From Saccharum officinarum (taxonomy: Eukaryota > Streptophyta > Magnoliopsida > Poales > Poaceae): DNA of 64,000 nt. Every line of letters begins with the position of its first letter. Position 1 is the first letter of the stretch. The stretch covers positions 92,738,401-92,802,400 of the forward strand of contig CM036162.1 of assembly GCA_020631735.1 (NCBI GenBank), read 5' to 3'. Positions 23,441-33,431 of this stretch are shown here, in pieces. The translations under genes and the position numbers were made by a program. Under the pieces are notes generated by a model that searched no databases, was not told the origin of the DNA, and saw only the letters and a program-made list of their open reading frames with translations.

Positions 23441-23600
23441 TCCTGCCATGCAGGATAAATACTATGTCAAATTTCTCCCGCCATGCAAGATTTATTAACA
23501 TAAGTATTATGCCAACTTTACCTCGCCATGCGGGTATTTTCTCAAACTTTTCCCGTCATACACGTACTATCACAAACTTTTTCCCGCCATGCGAGATAAT
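23441..23600. repeat. Five diverged TCCCGCCATGCGGGA-like repeats
   Basis: The core CCATG (or TCATA) falls at 23446, 23481, 23526, 23556 and 23587, spaced 30-45 bp. Each is preceded by TTTCTCCCG-like and followed by CGAGATA-like sequence. The first copy forms a perfect TCCTG/CAGGA stem; others pair only partly. They lie at the pol-proximal side of the hairpin array. Confidence 0.75.
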
Positions 23601-23679
23601 TTTTTTGAAGGGATATAAATGTCAATATTGGCTCATATTCAATCAAATTTAGAAATCAATACAAATACTCTTTAACACA

Positions 23680-24784
23680 CATGCTTAATCCGACGTTGGT
23701 CAAATTAAACATGCATGTCACTTATTACATTTCAAATCATGATGATTAAGACTAAAAATTATATTACTTATTATTATTATTTTAAAGAGTATATAAAATA
23801 CATCTCTTAAACTAAGCTCTTATTGTTCTATTTCTTTCTTGGATCAATATCCTAGAATTCTTTTATTTTGAAGCCATTCTTTAAAGAGACCACAGTCCCT
23901 TATACAATGACCTTCTATCTGCAAAAATTTTCATTTTCAGCTCATTTTCTTTTCACCCTTCAAGAATAAAGGCATGAAGTTCTCTGTCTGAAAAACATCA
24001 TCAATAATGAGCATGAAAATAACCCTACATTGGTCTGGTTAAAGACATGCACATTAAACTTTTAAACTTTAAGTTCTATTCTATATCACCGTTGGGCAGA
24101 AATAGAACAAAACCATCAATCTTATACATCAATTCCACATCACCGTTGGGCAGAAATGGAATTAACATATGAAAACTCAATTATCTTATAACCCTTTTCA
24201 AAACTAAATTCTCTCATTTGTTCGAATTTAATTTTGAAGATCATCATCATCATTGCAGCGGAAACATGAAAATACATTACATTCTGCTCGCTCTGGAGCA
24301 TCTATTGTCTCTTATCTATTCTCTGAAAATTGGTCACTTTGATGCAAAATTCATCAGAGCTTTAAACTTTAAACATAAAACTCATAGAATTATAATATTG
24401 TTATCATCAACGTTGGTCAGAAAATAACAACATCATAATTTTCTTTAAACTTAAACTCTTAAATAAACTTATAATATTGTTATCATCAACGTTGGTCAGA
24501 AAATAACAATATCATAATTTATCTTAACTATAAACCGACTATTCCTCCAATTAAAATTTATCTGTTGGTTCCAACTTTAATTGAAGGATAAACTTTTCAC
24601 CATTTACTGAATAACTATAACTGTTCTTCAAATTAAATTATCCCATTGGTTCAAATTTAATAAGAAGATAATATACTTTAACTTTGTAGCGGAAACTTTA
24701 AAATAATACTTATTCAGAAGCATCACTTTGTAATTTTCTTTTCTCTAAACAAAATTATCTCGTTTGATCAAATTTGAGTAGAGA
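23680..24784. repeat. Array of conserved-loop hairpins (two families)
   Basis: Family 1 has a loop close to CATCAMCGTTGGKCAGAAA with stems at 23680-23713 (9 of 10 pairs, shorter loop), 24073-24108 (GTTCTATT/AATAGAAC), 24131-24163 (AATTCCA/TGGAATT), 24398-24430 (TTGTTAT/ATAACAA) and 24474-24512 (10 perfect pairs, ATATTGTTAT). Family 2 has a loop near TTATCYCRTTKGTTCRAA at 24197-24238 (11 of 12 pairs), 24548-24583 (8 pairs), 24632-24661 (6 pairs) and 24742-24784 (10 of 12 pairs). Loops are conserved while most stems differ in sequence yet pair. The word AGCGGAAAC also recurs (about 24257, 24687). Function unknown. Confidence 0.8.
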
Positions 24785-24829
24785 CAAAACATTTAAACTT
24801 AACTTTATTCATTCAAAATAGCTTCTGAA

Positions 24830-25800
24830 AAATTGACAAAACTCAGTCACAGTTTGATTTCTTCATTTTTGGCCCGGCCTAGCAACAACATAGCCAGCAA
24901 CCCATTTTCCTTCGCGCGTACCACGCTCGGCCCAACTCAGGGAAACGCTGCGGCCCATTCTTTTGCGTGCACGGGAGCGGCCCACGGCCCACTCGCGTTG
25001 GCCCTCAGCTCACCAGCAGCGCGACCCAGCGCTCTACTCCACCCAGCATCATGCATTCGGCTCGCTGCCCAGAGGCAATAGCCGACCCACGGCCTGCTAT
25101 GAACAGCGCGCGCGCGTGCTCACCCGCGCCCAGGCCGCAACCTGGGCCTGGGCCGGGGAACCTGAGCCCCGCCTGGGCCAAAAGTGGCCCGACGGATCCT
25201 GGCTGTCGATCATCATCGAACGGTGGAGCGCGCGGATCGGAGAAACAAAACGCGCCCTCACCGGCCTGCCCTTCCAAAACCCTAAGTCATTCCTCTTTTC
25301 CATCCCCTTCGTTCCTCAGCGAAGTAGCCGAGCGGGGCGTCCGCCGTCATGGCGGCCGGTGAGAAAAAGGGGCCGCTGGAAAAAGTTGCCGACAGGCTCC
25401 CGTCTTCGTTCTTTGTCCCCCTCCTTCCTCTTGCTCAACTCACAGCACCGCCTGACAAGCAGCGCGGCGGCCGCCCGAGGTGGCTCGGAGGAAGACGGCG
25501 TCGCCGCGGGCCCCCTCGCCGGAGCTCACGCTCCCCCGGTGGGTAGAGCACCGCTCCGTCGAGCGGCCGCGCGTCGGTGCCCTATGCGCCCGCATTTGAG
25601 GCCCTTGACCCGAGCCCATACGATGACGGCTCGAGGTCCCCTTTCCGCGCGCCGGCGAGCCGGTGCCGCGGTGTCTCTTCCCGCGCGGTGGCGGGATCTG
25701 TCCCGCACGACGGCGGTGGCGACGACGATGAGTGAACCAGGTAGGTCCCTCCCCTCTCCGTCCTTTTCCCTTCCATCTTTCTAGGGTTTCACTGTTAGGG
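24830..25800. other. GC-rich block inside the Copia-1 leader region
   Basis: About 1 kb of strongly GC-rich sequence inside an otherwise AT-rich element, between the hairpin array and the primer-binding site. On the plus strand it reads like a promoter-to-first-exon segment: CCAAAACCCTAAG near 25275, ATGGCGGCCGG at 25349, and a CCAGGTAGGTCC splice-donor-like junction near 25740 followed by CTAGGGTTTC. No domain is recognised. It may be captured host DNA or ordinary leader sequence of this Copia lineage. Confidence 0.4.
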
Positions 25801-25970
25801 TTAGGATTTCGCTTAGGGTTAACTTTTCTTCCCGATTCGATTTGATCGATTGATTCTTTCCTTGATCTCTTTCTGTTTTCCTTTAGGGTTAGGGTTTGAC
25901 CATGTCAAAACCGAATCCCCTCCTTTTCTACCCAATCTAGATCTACTCACTAGGGTGGCTCCGATACCAT

Positions 25971-26439
25971 TGTTAGTATTCTATTGGATCATCTAGGTGT
26001 GGATCTAGTGGGTACTAGACTTTGCATTTGAGATAAAACCAATAGAATTATAGAACACTCACTGGAGAAAAGGACAGAGAGGAATAGAGAAAGAGAGAGG
26101 ATGGGAACGGGGAGGCGTTACCGACCGTCGTCCTGAGAGTAGGAGTCCATCATGGAGTCGCTGTAGTGGAGTCCGGCCGCGGTGAAGTAGTGGGACGCAG
26201 TGGAATGGCGGCACTTCCCGCCGCTGGCTGCGCTTCCTCAGATCGGCTTAGGGTTCTGTAGAGGGGTACTGTAGCCGCGATGAACCTCGTGACTTGTGTC
26301 CCAGACCCCACCTCCTCTTTATACTGCGCAGTGCGACGGGGGCCCCACCAACCTTAAAAGGCTGGACGCCCCCGATCAGGGCGTTGGATCAAGGCCCAGC
26401 TCGGCCGTTGGGTCGGGCTGGAGGAGATCAACTCTAACA
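25971..26439 (-). repeat. Copia-1 LTR (5' LTR in element orientation), 469 bp
   Basis: The same TG...CA ends as the partner, directly abutting the tRNA-Met-type primer-binding site on its left and the ATATA target duplication on its right. Confidence 0.93.
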
Positions 26440-28217
26440 ATATAAGCTCTTAGGGCTCTTACTATCAAATTTCACAGCTGCATCACCCATGTAATCTCTC
26501 AGTTTCTGTTTCAGTCGATTAAGATCGGCTCTCACATGGACGACAATGTAGTGGTTAAATCCAACGAAAGCGAATGACCCCTACTTTTTTCCTTCCTTCA
26601 TCAGTGAAAGATGGTAGCCTTGATCCGACATTCTTCTGCATCACTGGAGGGTAGTCACCATAGACTATAGGATGCATGAACCTGAACCATAAACTGACGT
26701 TTTACATGCAGTTACACAGTAAGTTGTCTGCCTGGAACTGAGAATATAATGGAACGTAGCTAACCATCCAATGTGGAATTCCTTCATCCTTTCAGCTGCT
26801 GCTGTATCATCTGGAGTCTGTGTTGCGGGCTCAAACCACCAAGCAAGCAAAGTCAGTCCAAATTGTCCTCCTTGCTCAGCCTGATCAGCAAGCAAAATGT
26901 CGTATCTGTGAGAACGACTCATCCAGCAATGTCAGGATTTATTTGAAAAGAGATGGCAACATATCAGACCTGGTACTTCTCTCTATACAAGGACACTGCT
27001 GAGGCATGTGTGCAAGCAGAAGGTGGTGTGCTGCTATGTATGGCTCTGTGGTGGAGTTGCTGCCATTGCAAGGGAAGCCGAATGGCGATGAACACCGCTG
27101 TGGTGGCAGAATTCCTTCATCGTATCCACCAACCGTTTCAATGTTAGGCTCATTAACAGTGGTCCAGTACTTCACCCTGTTGCCAAAGTTCAAAAAGCAT
27201 ACATCTGCATACGCAGTGAAGTCCTCTCTACACAAAGGCACAAAATGCAAAAGTAGTAAATAACCCTTCATCTCTTTGTACATGTGGTTGCAGTAAGGTT
27301 AAGGGTTCGGAGGTCAGGTACATGAATTTACGACTAATCAGCCCATTGTATTCATCTTGAAGTGCCTGAGGAAAATCGAAATGATATATCGTTACATGAG
27401 GTTGTATTCCTACATTAACAGCAAAAAGAAAAGATGCATCATACATAATTGCATAGTTGGAGAGTGGAGACTCAAAGTACCAAATATGATTGACAAAAAA
27501 TTCAAAGAAAAGATCAAATACCATAGCTCAGAAGTTCATCTATCAGATTGTTGTAGTACTCCAATCCCTTTGGATTTACAGCTCCCCGACCATCTAAGTG
27601 GAGTAAAAATGTTATATAAAAAATCAGTAGAGTCGAACCCATAATCGAAATCTGACACACGCTAACGTACTTTTTGTTCAGTGGTTCAGTTGATATTCTG
27701 TCTAAGGTGTTACCGGGAATATAAGTCGAGGCCAGGCAATCGACATTCGATATGCATCGATACCCAATTCATGCAAAAGCTTTACATCTTCCTGTTATTA
27801 TAACATGTAAAATAACAAATTTCTGTAAGTTTGAAACCATGATCTTCATCTGAAAAGTCTATTAGCAAAACTTTTGCTAAAAAAACTTGCCTTATACTTG
27901 TGATACTGATCTGCTGTTACATCGCCTGTCGCGTTGTCAGAAGAATGGCCTGTGTGATATTTAAGTAGCACCTTAGGAATTATGAAGCTGAAATACACTA
28001 AGATTACTGATCAGCAATGGGACCATAACCTTCATGTGTAAATGTGTCCCAGATGCTACAATTTCTTCCACCCTCAGCAACAGCACCTTCAACCTGCACA
28101 AGTCAGCAGATGCTCATCTAGTCATCTCAGTAAATAACCAAATTTTGGGGAACATAAAATGGGATATTTATCATTTTGTATGAAGTGATAGTTAATTTTT
28201 GCACCTTTATTATACTA

Positions 28218-28475
28218 CTACCTCCGTCCCAAAAAGAATGTAACCCTCGCATCCCAAGGAGTCAAAGATTTTTAACTTTGGCCAGATATAAATAAAAAAA
28301 ATATTGATGTTTATAATGTGTAATAAGTATTATTAGATTAGTCATGAAATATATTTTTATAATAAACTTAATTGGAGATCTTACTTAGATAACATCTTCT
28401 ATAAACTTGGTCAAACTTAAAGATCCTTTGACTACTCGGAAAACGAGATTTACATTCTTTCTGGGACGGAGAGAG
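28218..28475. mobile_element. Stowaway MITE (258 bp) in intron 1 of the GH1 gene
   Basis: Terminal inverted repeats are CTACCTCCGTCCCAAAAAGA at the left and, in reverse, CTCTCTCCGTCCCAGAAAGA at the right. TA dinucleotides flank both sides. This matches the Tc1/mariner-derived Stowaway consensus (CTCCCTCCGT...). The interior is AT-rich and non-coding. Confidence 0.9.
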
Positions 28476-29547
28476 TACTCTTCCAGCCTTTGAACATCTA
28501 ATGTACTGTAGTTTTCTCACAGAAAATAGAAGGGATCGTCTCAAGAACATGAACAATACAATTGCAGAGGAAAAACATTACAATATCAAACACTGTATTT
28601 AATTGTAAAATGATTCAATTTTGAAGAGTAAAAACTGTAACCCCAGCCCCAGTTTTCCAGCACCAGAATTTCAAACAGCATGAGACTTTATTGCAATGAA
28701 CAGGGATTAAGATAGATCCACAAAATTAAACTGTCAGACAGCGATGTATAGTTAAGGCAAGACTAACTAGCAACATAATGCCATCTTGTTTAACAAAGGC
28801 AAGGAAGTGGCACATTGTTCGTGAAGTCTATTGACAAACATGCCCTAGCTTGCTTTCCACTGCTTCTCAGCTGGTAGATTACTGGAGCAAGAGGGGTGCC
28901 ACAGAGAAAAGCAATACACATACGTCTCTGTCAACACGCAGATGCTGAACTGGGGTGTCCATTTCATAATCACACCGCACGAATGGAGATCAAGAAAATG
29001 CTAAATGAGGCGAGTCTCCAGAATCTCATGTGATCGCTTCAGAAATTTCAGGTCCATGAGTTTTTGTTCCTTACTTTATGTTACATCTGATAGCTCCTTC
29101 ACTTGGAATTATTGAGTTACATTTATGTTTATAAAAAGCGTTCTGAGGTACTTTATGAGAAGAAGAGAAAATGACTGGACTAAGCCAAGGCAGTAGCTTG
29201 GAAGAAAAATGGTAAAAGAGACTGATTTACTGAAAAAAATTCTTATGAAAGCAAAATTCTTGTTTATCAAAATTACTTTGGAGGAAATTTCAGTATGATG
29301 GGTACACTCAAATCTGTTCGACTCTCCAGCCACTACTTTACATGAAAGTATTTAGATTTGTCACGTACTCACATGATGAAGATGACAGTAGGAATTTGAC
29401 ATACTCATCAAAAGTACTTCTTTGTCATGTGTCACAGTGTCAAGTATAATTTTCTTCAGAGAATGCTGGTTCACCCTGTTTACTTGAACTACTTTTCAGT
29501 CAACGAATAATGTTTTCCTCTCACAACGAGCACAAGCATAAGTATCA

Positions 29548-29550
<3 letters not shown>

Positions 29551-29640
<90 letters not shown>
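29551..29640. repeat. (AT)45 microsatellite
   Basis: 90 bp of uninterrupted AT inside the first intron of the GH1 gene. The alternating Tyr-Ile frames it creates are artefacts. Confidence 0.97.
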
Positions 29641-29643
<3 letters not shown>

Positions 29644-29856
29644 AGATTGGGTGACGCACAAAGAAACCAGATTCAGTAACACTAACACACATTCGCCTTC
29701 CGCCATGGGAACCTTAAGTCATACGTAACGTACCTGGTAGGCGGAGGAGCCCGCACCGAAGACAAAACCCGCTGGAAAGTCACTCCGGGTTATCGAGGCC
29801 GCCGGCGCCGCCGCTGCCAGCACGCCGCCACAGGAATAATAATGCGTCTTCGCCAT

Positions 29857-30618
29857 CGTGTTCCGTGATCCAGCGCGCCGACCTCCGCGGGTCTCTTGGC
29901 TCTTCAGCCGGCCGACCGCAGAATATGACCAGTGGCGTATATGGTGAGCGCGACACCCCCTCCCTGGGCTCCAGTATGCGTGGAGGCGAGCGCACGACAT
30001 AGCAGCTGCATGTATAGAGCGAGTACGTGGAGCTTCTGTTTCGAACTTTCGATGGGATGGGAGTAGCAGCATGTAGTGATGTCACTTTCATTGACTAAGT
30101 CATCGCCGATGTCGATAAGGAGAATCGGTTCCATTTTCTTTAAGGCGGGATATTCATTGTGGTTCATCAAATGGTCCAAGACCGAGATTCAATTTTATGT
30201 TTGAACCCGTGTTTTAAATAGCGGGCTAAGCTATTTAGCGATCTCCCTCCTCAAACAACACCATGAACTTTTAGAGTAGTCATACCTTACTATTAAGCTC
30301 AGCATAGTCGCACTTTACTATTAAGCACCGTTTTAGTCCTAAAACAATGTCTTTTCTGAGCATGTAACTCTCGTTGTTATTTTTTCTCAAACACATAAAA
30401 ACAAACAGTAAATGCAATATTATGGACCCTTCCCTAAAAAATGAAGATTTCTACCACCGAGATGCTGATATACTAGATGATCTTCTAATGAAACAATTAG
30501 ATAGTATGAACTTAAAATTATGATATATTTACCAGGAAATATTTCTATGAATATCATCATAATTAAATTATAACTTTTAAAATATATAGAAAGGATAAAA
30601 TATAAATAACGGAAACAC
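29857..30618. other. 5' flank of the GH1 gene and AT-rich spacer
   Basis: Presumed promoter of the minus-strand GH1 gene; no convincing TATA box was fixed. The part from 30180 to 30618 is AT-rich with no recognised element. Confidence 0.4.
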
Positions 30619-31541
30619 TCCTTATTATAGGGCGTCCGAACGGACCCCGCACTCGCCCATGCCTCCCCCGCCCGCTCGCAGTCCTCACCTGCGTCACCCA
30701 CCCACGCCATGCACGGTGAGTCTGACGCGCAAGGCGTTCGCTAGCGCGCTCCTAGACTCATGCCTCCCGTCGTGGTCATGCTCCATCCGCCTGCTCATAC
30801 CCCTGTCGAGGTCTGTGCCGCCGACGAGCTTCACACTGGCGACCTCCTCACTACTCCGCAGCTTCAAGCTCCGTGCCGGCGTTGAGCTCTGTGCTGACGA
30901 GCCTCCATTCATCCAAGCAGTAAGCAGATGCTATGCTAAAAGTGCATGTTGCAATATTATGTTTCAAGTGTTTGAGATGTTTTCGAGGTATATTGCAAGT
31001 GTCGTATATCGATGTTGCAATAGTAGATCGGGATGTTGTACATATTGTAATAGCTATACACGTATGTTTCAAGTGTATTTTCATCTGTTTCATACGAATG
31101 TTGCAGGTGTTTTGTCCGGATGTTGTAAAAGTAGATCAAGATGTTACATATATATCATGTTGCAAGCATATGTTTCAAGTGTTTTAGGTGTTTCATATAT
31201 ATGTTTGCAAGTGTTTCATCTGGATGTTGCATATGTTTGCAATGGTTTTCAAAGGCGTTTTTGCAAGTGTTTCAGATACTTGTCTCAAGTACTTCATTTG
31301 TCTTCTTTTGTATGTTACAACCATTGCATATATATGTTTCAATACTAGATCGGGTGTTGCTCATAGGATACGCGTGGGAAGCGGCCAGCGGCGTGGACGA
31401 CGTTCGGGGCGGCGTGGGACCACTACTAGTAGTGCGCTCCCTCACGAGCCCGACGCGCTAGGTGCTCATTCGCTCCCAGTGTGGACAACGTTCGGACGCT
31501 AACGCCCGAATCGGACGTCCGGGTGCTAGAAGTCCTTATAA
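30619..31541 (+). mobile_element. MULE-like element with TGTTGCAAGTGTTTCAT repeats (905 bp)
   Basis: TCCTTATTA at 30619-30627 and TCCTTATAA at 31533-31541 form a 9-bp flanking repeat with one mismatch, the Mutator-type length. The body starts TAGGGCGTCCGAACGG and ends CGGACGTCCGGGTGCTAGAAG, so both ends carry GGCGTCC / GGACGTCC words. The interior (30930-31350) consists of diverged repeats of ATGTTGCAAGTGTTTCATAT, the reverse orientation of those at 11740-12240. No transposase; the long plus-strand frame is repeat-driven. Confidence 0.65.
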
Positions 31542-31783
31542 ATAAACATATAGTATTCCCATAGTCATTTTTATGAACGTTTGATAGCTTTATCACGAAT
31601 GTTTGATAATTTTTTCATTGCAATACACAAACATATTTAAGTACATATATAAACAGAGAGACATTATATATGGGCAATGCGTAGCGAGCAGGATAGGTGA
31701 GAGAGAGACGAGTACGGGGCCTGCTAATGCATGAACATGCAGCCGGATACACGCAAGCGTATGTATGTCTCCCAACACATCGA

Positions 31784-32096
31784 TCAATCGCTGAAATCGA
31801 CGGTGGCGGTGGAAAGGATGTTGTCCCCGGTGGTGGGGTGCGCCGCCGGCACGTCGTTCACCACCGCAGTCCCCTGCTGCCACACGTGGGTGAACTTGCT
31901 CCCCTTCCCGGCCGGCAGTGCCAGCGTCGCGTACACCACCATCTCCTTGCCGTCCGCGTACTCCGCGGCCACGTCCGACACCGGGAATGCCAGGTCCTTG
32001 GGCGCCGCGGGCGCCATGGACGGCGCGTAGCTGTCGAGCACCGTCGGGTACGCGACGAGGCTTCCGTTGGAGTGCTGGAACGCGACCACGGCCTGC
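31784..32096 (-). pseudogene. DOMON-domain (AIR12-like) protein, C-terminal fragment
   Basis: The last ~103 codons of the minus-strand frame read AVVAFQHSNGSLVAYPTVLD, KDLAFPVSDVAAEYADGKEM, YATLALPAGKGSKFTHVWQQ and VPAAHPTTGDN, ending in TGA at 31784. This is the central-to-late part of the DOMON domain of plant AIR12 / cytochrome b561-DOMON proteins, which bind haem b at the apoplastic side of the plasma membrane. The signal peptide and first half of the domain are missing, as is any GPI-anchor tail. Upstream the frame runs into GC-rich, Pro/Arg-rich sequence made of short duplications, so it is a chimeric fragment rather than a gene. Confidence 0.7.
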
Positions 32097-32220
32097 GTCC
32101 GTTCCGCGCAGAGTTGTTGCGGCCGGGTGGACTCAGTGGCGGCGGTGGATCGGAGTGGCGGCCGTTCCGCGCCTAGTTGCTGCGTCCGGGTGGAATCAGT
32201 GGTGCGGCGAGAACCGAGTA
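32097..32220. repeat. Imperfect direct repeat next to the DOMON fragment
   Basis: CCGTTCCGCGC followed by AGTTG.TGC, CCGGGTGGA and TCAGTGG occurs twice, starting near 32098 and 32162. It marks the junction where the DOMON fragment joins unrelated GC-rich sequence. Confidence 0.6.
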
Positions 32221-32540
32221 GGCGAGGGCGGGATTCGGTGGCAGTCCGCTTCTGCGTCGGGGGCGCTCGGCGGCGGCGGCGTCGTCGGGGGCAAGGCGAA
32301 GGGCACGGTTGGAATCTCAGGGAGGGGCTAGTCGAGCTAGGGTTTGGGTTGAAGGGGAACGCGGCTACCTGCTTGGGTTGGCTTTCGAAAGCTTCTGCAA
32401 GGGCGAGGCGAGTAAGTGGGGGAGGGCGCCGCAGGCCCGCAGCTAGCCATGCCACCGTCGAGCTGGCCACACCGGCTACCTGCTTGGCCGCCGCCGCTCT
32501 GGCTGGCACGGCGCTCAGCCTCCCTTGCGCGGTCCTGCGC

Positions 32541-32757
32541 CCGCGGGTGGTGGGCAGCCCGTGCGGCCCCCTGTAACACCGGTGGCGGCGGCTCCCTGGT
32601 GATGAGCATGGGGGAGAGGAGTCGATGCCGTGGTCGTTCGAGCAAAAACCGCGGGTGGCGGTCAGCCCACGCGGCCCCCTGTACCACCGGCGGCGGCGGT
32701 TCCCTAGTGATGAGCATGGCGGAGAGGAGCCGATGCCGCGATCGCTCGAGAAAAAAG
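32541..32757. repeat. Tandem duplication of about 108 bp
   Basis: Units start at 32541 and 32649 with CCGCGGGTGG and share GCGGCCCCCTGTA, CCCT.GTGATGAGCATGG and GGAGAGGAG. They differ by scattered substitutions. The open frames across this region (for example 32416-33054) follow the duplication and have no domain. Confidence 0.85.
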
Positions 32758-32889
32758 GGACGGAAAAAAAGAGACGATGTGAGGGATCGAACTGGCTGCT
32801 CGGCCGTGGGCGTGGGGCTGGTGCGGGCGTGGGAGCGAGCGCGCGTGCGATGCCGGGCGGGCATGGGAGGCAGCGAGCGATCGCATGCC

Positions 32890-33431
32890 TGTGAACGATT
32901 CTCTAATAAATGTTTTAGTTGTAGAGATTTATTCTCTCTTTCTTATTTTGCTTTGCTTTTTTTCAAAAATCCATATGAGGGGATTCGTTCGTATATAGGG
33001 CATGTTTGCCTGTCAAGCAACAATGATCTCAAACCGACAAAATTGTACGTCTAGGGTCGCTTGCTTGTGCATGCCTAGCAACAAGTTCTCAAGGCTGCAA
33101 GCAAACACATCCATAGCTTTCTATGCAAGATACCATTCAAAGTTTATTGTGTTCAAAAGCACCTATTACCCAATCTATAGTGTTCTTAACCATTAGAGCA
33201 GCCAAGTGGTTCTTTAGATTTAGGGATTTTGACATCAAACTCAAAAGGTATGAAGCTTTTTTTCTAAACTTGACCTTGACGATAGTTTTGAAATCGATTT
33301 CATTTAGACAGAAAAATAAACATATCCACAACATATTTTGGTGGCATAATGACTATATTTTTGAAATGCTCAAGTAATAACTGCCCAATAAAAACATGTC
33401 AGATACCAAATGAACAAGAAACCTTGATTTA
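32890..33431. other. Spacer, nothing recognised
   Basis: AT-rich sequence without supported coding or element structure. Short frames here have no known motif. Confidence 0.4.

Larger units (their letters stand above)
20456..26444 (-). mobile_element. Copia LTR retrotransposon (5.98 kb), complete ends, degenerate coding
   Basis: The target duplication ATATA lies at 20456-20460 and 26440-26444. The element runs 20461-26439 and starts TG, ends CA. On the minus strand a primer-binding site TGGTATCGGAGCC (initiator tRNA-Met type, 25957-25969) follows the right (5') LTR. A polypurine tract AAGGGGGAGAA (20929-20939) precedes the left (3') LTR. Pol remnants read on the minus strand near 20940-23400, for example KLADPLTKAYHP (about 21200), CTAKHVDIKV (about 21290) and DIDHWNRVKN (about 21620). 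They are heavily frame-broken. No gag motif was recognised; that part is occupied by hairpin repeats and a GC-rich block. It sits in a GH1 intron. Confidence 0.88.
19679..29856 (-). pseudogene. GH1 family beta-glucosidase, 12 exons, frame-broken and Copia-interrupted
   Basis: Exons on the minus strand: 29856-29734, 28093-28030, 27949-27891, 27791-27714, 27593-27522, 27409-27322, 27227-26970, 26880-26765, 26681-26463, 20413-20273, 20152-20050, 19901-19679. All junctions are GT-AG with matching phase except a GC donor after exon 3. Motifs: FPAGFVFGAGSSAYQ (exon 1), acid/base Glu in TVNEPN (exon 7), nucleophile Glu in MIHENG (exon 10), [13 protein letters not shown] (exon 12). The family hydrolyses beta-glucosides (hormone, cell-wall or defence conjugates); the substrate cannot be read here. 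Frame breaks versus the family: +2 nt at the end of exon 4 (~27720), +2 nt in exon 7 (~27012), -2 nt in exon 9 (~26590). The intron between exons 9 and 10 would be about 75 nt without the 5.98-kb Copia insertion. Repaired length would be about 513 aa, normal for GH1. Called a pseudogene; base-call error is a weaker alternative. Confidence 0.88.

Noticed and set aside
23441..23600. CRISPR-like array
   Set aside because: Repeats are diverged, spacing irregular (30-45 bp), and the context is a plant Copia element; not a CRISPR.
24963..25784. 273-codon plus-strand frame in the GC-rich part of Copia-1
   Set aside because: Arg/Pro/Ala low-complexity translation with other frames open as well; kept only as a possible captured promoter region, not a gene.
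29489..29728. Tyr-Ile repeat proteins on both strands
   Set aside because: Direct translation of the (AT)45 microsatellite.
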